From: Bemisia tabaci
Lineage: Eukaryota; Arthropoda; Insecta; Hemiptera; Aleyrodidae
Assembly (NCBI RefSeq): GCF_918797505.1
Contig: NC_092797.1
Span: 1,302,001 to 1,366,000, forward strand
DNA length: 64,000 bases
Reading direction: 5' to 3'
Under the pieces are notes generated by a model. That model searched no databases. It saw nothing but the letters and a program-made list of their open reading frames with translations, and was not told where the DNA came from. A program made the position numbers and the translations under genes. Each line of letters opens with the position of its first letter. Within the stretch, counting starts at the first letter, position 1. This document shows, in pieces, positions 48,801 to 60,800 of this stretch.

Positions 48801-51800
48801 TTTTCCAAAAACAATCCAGCTTTCATTCCTCTAAATATTGCCAATTTTTTAACTGATAATAATTCCATAGACTCTTGTGCAGGGGCTATCGTCCTTTTTT
48901 CCGCTAAAAATTAAAAATCTGCCGAAAATGTTAACATGATCGATGCGATGTATCGCACTTCGATTCGACCACACCAGAATACAGGACCAATTACCTTGGT
49001 GGACCAATAGAAACGATGCGAATTAAAGCAATCTGAAAAATGATTCTGAACCGAACTTTAACGTAAAACACGATTCACGGAACGAAAATTACTAAAATTA
49101 ACTCCGAACTAGGATATTAAAGTTTTTCTTTTGCATTGGTTTCAGGAAATTAGAATTGCCCGGTCACAAGAGAAACAAAATTCTACGCGAGTCAAATCGC
49201 GCACAACAACCGTTACGGTAAAGTTTCTCAATCGAGCGTTATTCCTTTCCCTCTTTGTGCTGTTCAAAGTGTAGACAACTGGCTACAGCTGAGCCAAAGC
49301 GTCGAGAGTGAGATGTCTGTATTTTCATATCGCAGAGACTGCCGTGGTGAGGTTGATTGTTAGCGTGCGATTTAACTCAAGTAGGTTTTTATTTTTTCCA
49401 TGAGCGGGATAGTTTGAATTTCCTATTGGTCTACTGGCTCACTGCATTAGAAATAAAAAAACTTGACGTAAAACGGAGAAAATACTTACTTCCAAAGATA
49501 TCCATGAACGGGAAGTTGCTAGCGAAGAACTCTCTGAAGACATCCTGAGGGTCGCGGAATTCAAATCCATAACCTCCGAATCCAAGATCAAAATCGGAAT
49601 CAGTGTGATGGGTGTGGTGCCTGCTTCTGCTCCTAGCATTCACACCGCCATTGATGAGACCATCCTTTCCGTACTGATCATAGACTCGCCTCTTTTTCTC
49701 TGAAAATCACAAATTCTCAAGTTTAGTTTATGACTCGATTCTCATTCGTATTTCCTCACGTTTTCGTCGCTTTTCTACAGGGTCATCCGAAATTCCTGCT
49801 CAGCCACTAGCACGAGGTATCGCCCTTGTAATTGTTGAACAAATCGAGATGGAGACTTGATACTTTTTAAAAGCTCCTAGGTCATAAGAATTACTTTTGG
49901 GAGCACTCAAAATTTAAGGAGACCACCCTAAAGAGGGGCAAGAACCCTTGTAATTGTTGAACAAATCGAGATGGAGACTTGATATTTCTTAAAAGCTCCT
50001 AGATCAGAATAATTTCTTTTGGGAACACTCAAAATTTTGAAGAAACCACCCTAGAGAGGGGCAAGGGCCCTCCTACAGGTTATGAGGGTCAATGGCGTGG
50101 CGTGAATGATCGATTATCGATATTTCCCCATTTGAGCTATGGTAAAGAATCGATTATAAGGCTGTTCGCTGCGAGTACCCTAATAATCGATCAGTGTCCA
50201 TAGGTTTAAATGGTAGATCAATCGATAATCGCAAAGCACGCCACGCCACTGATGAGGGTGGTGCGGGACTTTTGGCTCACCCTGTAGATAAAGATAGAGG
50301 AGGATGAGGACGAGAGAGAAGGGGACTTTTGTTGTTCGTCCAAAAGAAGCATTCTTCCTTCGGCGAGAATTTCTTTCCACCTTCATTCTATATTTTGCAT
50401 TTTCTCCTTTTTTTAAAATTTATTTTTCTTCTCACTGGAATAAAGACACTCGTTCCCTATTAATTTTATGGAGAAGAAAGAAATATATATAGGAAAAATA
50501 GGGGGAAAACGAGGAAGGGTACCTAAAACAGTTAGTCTTTTATCACCGAAAAACTCTTTTTGGTGTTCTTTTGAGCATTTCATTGTTGTCTGCTAGAGGG
50601 AAGAAACATCACTTTTCTTTCTATCGTGCTAGGAAAGAACGCCGTACAGCCTCTAAACGTCGCTAAATTTCCTCCGATAAAATACAATTCTTGGGGGGAA
50701 ACTTGCGAATACTTTACTTCAAATTTTTCAAAGAATATTCTTCGCGACTCAATCCAAAGTATCCGCAAACTTCACGGAAAAATATCCGTAAGCCACTTTC
50801 CTCGAAAATCAATAACTTATTGAGGGAAATTCGGCAACGTCTGAATTTTCAAGCGGGGGTTTTTCCTTAGCAGGGCAGCAAGGTTGCCAGATAAAACGCA
50901 GATATTTTACATGTGCTAATAAGGGGGAAAAGCTGCTTTTTCCCCAACATTGGCAACAATGCAAAGCCCAGAAATTTTAAAAATTATGTACAGATCTACT
51001 TATATTTCATTTTTTATTACAATTATTTCTCTTTCTATAGGAGAAAAATTATTTACAGAAAAGGGTTCTTTAAATCGGCGAATGTACCTGTCAAACTGGA
51101 AAAAGGCTTCTCAATGGTAAATTTTTTTTCTGCTCAATGATTTACACTCCCGATTTTCCGAGATTTAATCTCCGTCTCGTGATTTGTTTTCGCCTGATAT
51201 TGTGAGTGGATGATTACAATTTTACAAATTTCACAGCAATTTTCAAAGGAGACAATTAAACGGCCAATCATCAACACCGGGTAAAAACTCACGACAGGAG
51301 GGTGCAAAAAAAAGATTTATTGTCAGAAATTTCTCAGAGGAAAATTGTAGTCACTCGCAAATGAATTCAAGTTAAACACACGAAAAACTCAAACTTTAAA
51401 CTGGAGTTAGTCTGCTAAAAAGTTAAGAGGAGAAAGGCATGCAAAACCATTGTTACTCGATGGCAAACGATAGATACTTCGGCTAAATTCGAATTCTTTT
51501 CGTCAATTTAGCAACCTTGGAATGGCGGAAAACGACGAATTGGACTATTTCTGTCAAACGGAACTATGTGCATTAAGAAATGAGCCCTGAGACTCATAAG
51601 AATGCATGCATAACAGGGCTCACGTCATAATGCACATAATCCGTTTGGCAGAAATACGTCCAGAAAATCAACGGGAGTTTTTTTTTCTGGACGAATCCCT
51701 AAGGAACTGACGGACAGTAGCGTCATTAGATTGAGGTCAAAGACTGCGGAGTTTAAATAATTCTAGATACACAACTAAAAACTCAACTACATTATGCAAT

Positions 51801-54800
51801 TAGGAACTACAATCTCTGCCTTAGTTTAGGGGGAACGTGTGCATCATAAGTTTCCCTATGCACAAGAGCGTTTTCACGAATGAGTCAGAAATCGTAGTTC
51901 CCAATTGCAAAATGTAGTCAAACCCTGCCGCGAAAACCGATTTTCGAAGGAATTGAAAACTTATGTCGCCGTTTTGTCTAATTGAATACACGCAGATTAG
52001 AGGAACGTAGGAGGAAAAAAAAGAGCTAACCGCGCCTACACATTTATGAAAGCACGCATCTTCAAGCATCAACAGAGGATGATTCCTTTAATCCTTTCTG
52101 AAGATGGCTTTTCTTGACAGAAAAGTTAGAGGAAGCATAAGCGAGATGAGAGAGATGTGGCAGTTTGGCACGTTTCTATTCCGCCTTCAATTTATCAGGT
52201 AGGCCAGAAAACATCCTCTATTTTTAAGGGATTACTACTCCGAGGATTTGGGAGCTTTTGAATGTCAATGGGATTCACGACCTACGTACTTGATCCTATA
52301 TAAAAGTGTATTCACGTAGACTTATCGGTTGCGGCAAATAACAGTGGTGAGGCGTGAATGATTGATTCTCGATACTTCCCATTTTGAAACCATGCTAAAG
52401 AATCGATTTTTAAGGTGTTGGTTGCGAACACTCTGTTTAAAGATCATTTTCCATAGGTTCGAATAGCAGACCAATCGATGTATCGCAAGGCACGCCACGC
52501 CACTGCTTGCGTGGGTTCCTCCGCGCCTTTGTTTGCTGGTGGCGTGGCGTGCTATGCGATATATCGATTGGTCTGCCCTTTAAACCTATGGAAAAGGATC
52601 GATAGACTGGCTGTTCGCAACCAACACCTTAAAAATCGATTCTTTAGCATAGTTTCAAAACGGGAAATATCGATAATCGATCATTCACGCTTCGCCACAG
52701 CACTGCCGTGCCAAGGAAGAACGTCGTACGAACATTCGAGAGTTGCCAAATTTCCTTCGATAAAATGTTTATTTTTGAAGAAAATCGTGAATATTTTTCA
52801 TTGAAATTTTCAGACGTTTTAGATGAAATTACAAACAAAATTATCTGAGAAATGACGTTGTAGACAAACATTTGAAAATTTTCCTGAACATTAGTGATTT
52901 GCCAGGGGAAATTTGGCAAGGCCTGAAGGCTCATACGGGGATTTTTCTTAGGACGGCAGAGCACGGGAGGCGTCTTTTCTACGACTTTCTGGTTACCAGT
53001 GCTTTTCTTCGGCTCATTATTACCAACATCAAGATGCCTAAGTGTTTCTCCTCATGACCTACTTCTCGGATACTACAGTCGTTTTATCGATGATTAGGTG
53101 CTCGAAAATGAAGACGGTCCACGTCACAACCTCGAGGCGAAGCCGAGAATTTATTGTTTTATGAGAGTGGTAGTGCCTCACAAAGTTCGTTTCCCTTATT
53201 TACTAAAAAAAGTAAAAAGAGGGGGGAGGGGAGAAAGGGGGCCTGCTCTTTAGAAAAGGTTGGCTAAATTCCACAAACGCGTTTAATCTTGCAGAGTTTC
53301 TATTTTTTTAATTAAAAACTTAATTTTTTCCCCTTAAATTTCTATTTGAATTAATTATAAAATAATTTATGATGCTCCTATTTGATTGCAAGGGAATGAA
53401 AAGAGACCAAAAAGTTATCATTTATTTTGTAAGATTCGATAATTAATTAATTAATTAATTCAATTAATTTATCAGAATAAAGCAATGAGATTCATCATTT
53501 TTTATTTTTTGAAGGCAAATTTAAGATGAAAACTTGGAGAAATCGAAAAATCTGAATTTCAGCGTTACGTAATACATGAATAGACCCTTAACAACAAATT
53601 TACTATTCTTTAGGTTTAGGTTCTTTGAAGCGAGATGAATTTTCTTTAAAACACCTACAAAAAACAAATTAGATTTATTTTTTAAAAAAAAAAAAAAAAA
53701 TGAAAATAAATCAACAATCTGCTTAGTGATTAATAAAATGGTGCCAGAGACGGAAAACGAATCGTGTCTCTATCTTAACAATAGATTTTAAAAAAGCTCT
53801 TCATTTCCGAATTAATACAGGGAGTTTCTGTTTTTTTCTTCTGTTTTTCCCCCCTTCTTTTTCCTTTTCTTTTTTCTTCAAATTCTAGACACCGCGGCCT
53901 CGCCTTAGTGGCCGAAATGCGTCATTAATAATCAACGATCTAGAAAGTATAGATAGGGGGATCCTATGCTACGCCAACAATGAAATTCGTGACACACCAG
54001 GAGCAACAATTAGGTTAAAACGAAGATGGCAATTGGCCATTTCCACTCCCCGCCCGCCTATCGAACGACCGCTCCACGTGTGTCACGTTTTTTCGTAGGC
54101 CCCCGCCAATCTACAGTTTCTATATCGTTGTTAATGATACGTTAATGAAAAATGTGAATTGCAATAAGGCAGACGCAAGAGAACACTGTTAGGCAAACTC
54201 CAAGAAGCAAACTTTGAGGCGAAGAGCGTCCATGCAAAACTACCGAAGAATCGCTGGAAAGGCATCTCGAAGAACGTTCTGAAAGAGGATCGCTTATACT
54301 CGGGGGTGGCTCTCGGTCGACCGGTGGGCGGTTTCGCAGTCGATTTTTGATCGTATATCCTCCTCTTACTTTCTGTAGGCACAATTTCAAATTTCCACCG
54401 CATCAGAAATAATTGCGCTTAACAAAGGCGCTGTCAAAAAACAAGTTGTAAACAAAGCTTTTTTCTGCCAATGATATAACAATGCGCGATTTTTTTTTTA
54501 AATTATACACAATCATGTAGAGCGCGGGAAAGAAATTGGACAATTTCCTGAAATTTTCAGGGAGGACGCGCACATTGAGTGCAAATCTCATCCCTTTCTT
54601 CCTGTTCATAAGGGTGGTTTCACGATAGCTTGAATAGTTTTGTCGCCGTAACAGACAACACATTTTTCGGTCGTATTTTTAGTAGTAATGATGATCACTC
54701 GAATTTTTTTGCATTAATCTACGCAGGGTTACGTGTAATGACGCTTTTCAAAGATTTATCCCTCTACTTTTGAATTTTAATACATAGATGGCTGAAAATG

Positions 54801-57800
54801 TGCTATCTGTTACGCTGACTTTTATAATACGTAATCCTTTGAAGATTAATGCAAACAAATTCGAGTGATTATCATTTCTACTAAAAATATGACCGAGAAA
54901 TGTATTGTCTGTTACGGCGACAAAACTACTCCAGTTATCGTGAAACAACCCTTTACGGGCAGAATGAATGACCGTAGCTGAAGGGCTCCCACAGCCCCCT
55001 TCCCCCCAGGTAAGTTGTGATCCTATGCAGCCACTAAATACCCCCCCCCCCCCCATGAAGGATAACCCAAACTACTTTTCTGCACACACTTAGGAACACA
55101 GGGCCGGATTTACCTACATGCCGCCTATGGGCCGCGTGTATCTTTCCGCCCCCTTCTCATTTGTTTTGAAACATCATTAGATCGTATTCGACAGTGGTTC
55201 GATGTATCGTTTGGTTCAAAACAAACATAACCTCAAACAAAAATTTTTGGATTTAATTTGGAAAAGCTGAAAATGAGAGAATTCCTTAACAATTTCACTT
55301 TTCATTGCCATTTGGTACTCGAGAGAATAAAAATTCGATCACATAAGACCCGTTACCTCAGATTTCAGAATTGACTTTTGAGGCTTTGGTTACATATTGA
55401 ACCAATCGATATCAATATAATCTCACCTGTGTGATCTGTCGAATACGATCTATAAAAACCATCAAGTGATCGTGCCGGTGGGGGAGGGGTGTATAGGACG
55501 CGTTTACTCGTGTTGGGCACTTTTTTTGTAAAAGCTGTGTCAACACTAACAAAAGTTTAGTTCCGTAAACCCATCCCTGTTTGGACAAGGCCTTCCATTT
55601 ATAAAAAAGAACGAAAAAATTATGAAAGAACAAACATAAATGTGGTTAAAAATTTTAACTTCCACTGCACCGCCGCGCCGACTGCACTGTGTTGGCGCAA
55701 TGCGTGAAGTATTCATGCAGTCTTGTAGGCGCTATGCGTTTCACGCCGATCGCTGCTGACCACACTGTTTGGCGCAATGCGTGAAGTACTCATACAGTCT
55801 TGTAGGCGCTATGTGTTTCATGCCGACCGCCGCGCCGCTCCGTTCCAGGTTAAATTGTGTATTTGGTTTCTCTCTTAACTCAATTATAATTAAAGGTGTT
55901 GTCTCTTGTATCACCGAGAGATGACAAAATTAGAAATTACTGTATTTTTTCTCTCAGGAAATTAGAGATTTTGTCGCCTTTTCTCGTTTGTAATTTATTT
56001 TCTGAATCCGATTGTTTTCTCTCATTTTTTGATACCTACATTCAAAAAGATTGCATAATTTGCCGCCCCCTAAATTTTGCCGCCATGGGCCGCGGCCCAT
56101 GTGGCCACCCCCTTAATCCGGCCCTGTAGGAACATACGTGGATATTTTATTGTGTAGCTGTAGGAGAACAATTTAAAATGACAACCGATCATGGGTTATG
56201 CCCGCATTGCCCCCCATGTCAATTTCCTTTCCAGACTTGAAACTCGATTCGATGGGTTCATCGAACGAGGCCCCTGTGTTATGCGTGCAACTCCGAGATT
56301 CGATAGTGGTTCGATGTATCGTTTGGTTCATACCAATAGAACATAAACTCAAACAAAACTCTTAAGATCAAAGTTGGAAAAGATGAAAATGAGAAAATTC
56401 CTAACAATTTCACTTTTATCTGCCATTTTGTACTCAAAGGAATCAAACATCTATCACAATCATCCCGTCTCCAAATACTCAATTGCAGTGGCGAGGCGTG
56501 AATGATCGATTATCGATACTTCTCTATTTGAAGCTGTGGTTAAGAATCGATTATTAAGTTGTTCATGGCGAACACCCCGTTTACCGATCCTTTTCCATAG
56601 GTTTAAACGGCAGATCATTCGATATATCGCAAAGCACGCGTTGTGTTTTGAAAGGGCAGGTGTGAATGAGCTCGGGACGATTTTCTTTGCGCTTTTCGAT
56701 TCAAAAATTTTCAACTTGAAAAAGTGCCAATGTTCGGCCGCAAATACTCCGAGTCGCGCGCCAAACGTACAGGGTGTTTCGAAAAGACCGAGCCACCTGA
56801 AAATTTCGAATTACAGGGGGCAGCCCCTGGCGCCCTCTGGAGGGGCACCCAAGTGAAAATAGGCCTAAAAGACGTCTCCCTGAGAAGAAGCCAACACACA
56901 TTTCAGCGTTTCTTAACACTCAGAAGCCTTCTCGAAAGACACTGAAAGGATTCATCTTTCCTGAAACACCCTGTAGAAGCCTGCTTTGGCGCTCAATTCT
57001 ACACCCTCGCGTCGTCGCGTCCATTCGAAAGGGGACGCGGAGACCTACGAAAAAACAGCGTATGCGCCTTCAGACATTGCCAGATCTCCCCCGATATAAC
57101 ATTCAATTCTCAGGGAACTTGTGTTCATTTTCCCTTGAAATTTACACATATTTCAGAGAAAACCGCCAACTAAATCTTGTAAAAAATTTGAAGAAAAATA
57201 TTCATACATTTTCCAGTAAATTTGTATTTCATCGACGGAAATTTGACAACGTCGGCGGGTACATACGGCGTTCTACCTTGGCACGGCACTGCGCGGTCAT
57301 GAGCTGTGTGCAACGACGTCCCGACCTCGGGTCACCTATGCAAGTCTCACATTTTTCCACTTGGCTCGAAATTTCCCGCCGCAAATTGATGGAAATAGGT
57401 CAACAATGACACTCGAAGAAATCCCTCGGGGAAAGGGGATTGTCCCTCCCGTCTTAAGGAAGAACGCCGTGCGAGCCTTTAGACGTTGCCAAATTCCTTG
57501 TAACAAATCACGGATATTCCGGAAAATTTGCCAGTATTTTTCTTTCCATTTTTCACACAATTTTGTTCGTAATTCCATTTAAAGTGTCAGAAAATTTTAC
57601 TGGAAAACCTTCATAGCTTTCTTTCAAAATAGGAGTTGCCTGAGCGAAAATTTCGCAGCATTCGAATGTACATACGCTGTTTTTTCTTAGCACGTCAGCG
57701 CACCTGACGAAAAGAGAACGCTCAACTCAGACGAAAATAAAACAGGCCGAAATCTATCGGTCGAAGATTACAGATATTTATCTTCAGTCGTTTATTGTTA

Positions 57801-60800
57801 GTACTAGCCGTTCTGGGCGCGCTTCGCGCACCAGTCTCGGCTGGCCTAGGGGCTGCGCCCCCTGGATCCCCGGTCACTGACAGTGACATTCTGAATAGTT
57901 GGACATTTGACAGTTGACATTATTTAGTAGTTTGGAGATTTGATCACTATGATGTAAACATTTTGGAGACTCTTAAGACAAAAATTATTTTGTCACAGAA
58001 ACTTGATACCGGAGCGTGCCATCATTTGCACATTAATTTTGTAAAGATGAAGCAATGATGCGGGATCAATCATTTCGTCGAAAACGCATGTAACTGGGAC
58101 GTTTACAGCCAACTATAGACATAGAGTACACTATGACTATAGACAGAGATTTAATGTCCTTAGACACCAGGGCGACAGAGACATCCATGCTCCAGGCTTT
58201 TCAAATTTCCAGGGATTAAGGCCGAGTAGAACCTCTTCCTGCAGATCTACTCGGCAGTTCCGTGAAAATTTGACGCCACTACCGGGATTCGAACCCGGGG
58301 CCTATTGACCTGGAGTTAAAAGCGCTGAACACTAAGGCAACCTGGCCGGCCACGGCAAAATTGTGGCAATGAATTTTTCCTCTCAATTTTTCTGATCAGA
58401 GTGAAGACAAAGGGATTTGAAATGAAAATGTTGATACTACAGCGGCAGCGTCTAAAGTGAGAGCTGAGAGGGAGTAGAATTCGAAAAAAGGGAGACTCAC
58501 CGTCCGAAAGTACTTCGTAGGCTTCTGAGATCTCTTTGAACTTTTTGTTAGCTTCGTCATGGTTGTCTATATTTTTATCCGGGTGCCATTTCAGTGCTAA
58601 TTTCCTGTACCTGTGGACAGAAAGAAAATTGCAAAATTACACGGTGACACGAGGAGTGACTGCGCAACTTAGTGCTGCCGTGCTAAGAAAAAACGCCGTA
58701 TGAACTACCATGCGTAGCCAAGTTTCCTTCGATAAAAACTGAATTTACTGGTAAACTTAAGAATGTTTTTTTTTTTCATTTTTTAAGATGATACTGACGA
58801 GAGAAAACGGCAATTTGATGGAAAATTGAACGGAAACTTGAATGTGACGTCACATTCAACTTTTCGTTCAACTTTCCATCCAATTGGCGCCACCAATTGG
58901 AACGTAAGTTGAAACGAAATCTTCCGACCGACATGAGCCGAAGCTGTATCTTCGCGAACCGCAGACTGATGACGATATCACACTGCAACTGTGATTGAAT
59001 CAAAGTTTTTTGCGTCCAATTTTCCATCCAACTTTCCGTTCAATCATGTCGGATGAAAAGTTTGATAGTGTGAATTGGGCTTTAGCCCCGATGGACTCGT
59101 GCGTAAACTTACGACTGTATCGAATTCAGAAACGATATCGATAGCTTATAAGTCGGAAACAACGTATCTCCTTTCCAGGTATCAAAAGGCTCTCTCCCAT
59201 TTTAAGTTTTCGAAGATAAATAAGCCAACTTTAAGGCTTGAAGAATAGAATATTCTGCTGACAGAGAAGAAAAATCAAGCCAGTTTTCAAGAAAGTTTGT
59301 TGACTAGTTTTCCGAGGCACAAATACAGGGGTGCAGAAACTTCCGAGGGTTCCCCCAAAATAAATTTGGGTTCCCCCATTTTAAGTTTTCGCAGAATTTT
59401 GCCCGACACATAAAGGTAACGCGGTCGACAGTTGGGTTCCCTCAAAACAGCGCGGTCAACAGTTCGGCTCCCCCAAAAACTGCGCGCCTGAATGTTTTGT
59501 TCCCCCAAAAACAGCGCGCTTGACAGTTAGGTTCCCTCAAGACAGCGCACTCAACAGTCAAGTTGCCCCTAAACCCTTGAAAAAAAAACCTCCCACGTTT
59601 CCCCCTATTTTTTCGTCCTCATATGGGGTCCGGTTCCCCCATTTCACGTGAACGGCCAGTCGCGTGGTTGGGAAGTTTCTGCACCCGGCACCCCTGCAAA
59701 AATACAGTATGAACAAAGTCCGTGCTCCGTGTGGAAGTAGGAGTTGATCGCGGGTGGATAGTGCACTTCTCGAAACGCGCGCGGTGAACACTGCGGCAGG
59801 CGCAATGTAGGCAACTGGCGCACATAGGAAATCGGAGCAGAGTGTATGTACAAGGGAGTAGCGTTTCAAGTATCCTTGCCATGTTGAAGGCGCTGTATGA
59901 TCCACGCGGGTTCGCAGGTGCGCCTTTCATTTTTACCCGTGATAATTCCAATGAGTCAGTTAAGCTCGGGAGGGATTTGCCTGCATATAGTCGAATTATA
60001 CAATTTCCGGTACGAGAAGAACGATGCGCACGTTAAAATTTCACGAAAAATTGTCTCCGCGGAGATATAACGCTTCCTTTTTAGGGGTCCTCGAAAACAT
60101 GTTAGATTGAAACATGGTCCACGCATTCTGATCGAAAAGCTCAGAGAATTAAGAACGATGGGTATGAATCTCTAACAAAGTATCGACTCTTGGCGAGACA
60201 GCTTGTCTCAGCTAACACGGATACTTTCAATGGATTTAAATTGAGTATTAATAGTGCTGTCAATTTCCCAACTTAGAAAAAGGCTCCCCACTCGGCATGA
60301 CAACTCTCGGTAAGTTCTTGGCCTTATCTCGCATGAGTACGTGATACGTGACTAATTACAGATGTGGCGCATAGTATGGTCTTGGATGGCTCTGGACTTA
60401 CTTGGAGGCTACGTCACATGCAAGCCCTTGATTTCATCCATAATTCCGACCGCACAAAAACGCCGCGGAGAAGGATTGGTTCGTCTCAATTTGTTCGTAC
60501 ATTCAAACTGTGAGAGCTACAGCAACGATGGTATTCTTTGGCGCAACCAGAAGTTGGAGTAGAAAATTGACGGGCTCGAGGACAAGGCGCAAAAGTGCAG
60601 TTTTTGCTATTCGAACGTGAAATACGTGTAAATACGTGTAGAAATACGAGTAAATACGTGTAGAAATACGGGTAAATACATGTAGAAATACGTGTAGAAA
60701 TACATGTAAATACGTGCAAAAATACGTGTAAATACGTGTTTGAAGTTTCGAAAGTACATGAATCCTTATGGAAGAAAGCAAGTTCAAACTGACTTTTTGA

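Noticed and set aside
54142..54390. 82-codon minus frame ending in a hydrophobic tail ([19 protein letters not shown]), suggesting a tail-anchored protein
   Set aside because: It is in a different frame from the DNAJB6 cassette exon at the same place. It cannot be reached from the upstream exon in the observed phase, and no independent promoter or conserved domain is visible.
58270..58355. Functional tRNA gene
   Set aside because: The T-arm is perfect but the acceptor ends do not pair and the anticodon arm is poor; a SINE head explains it better.
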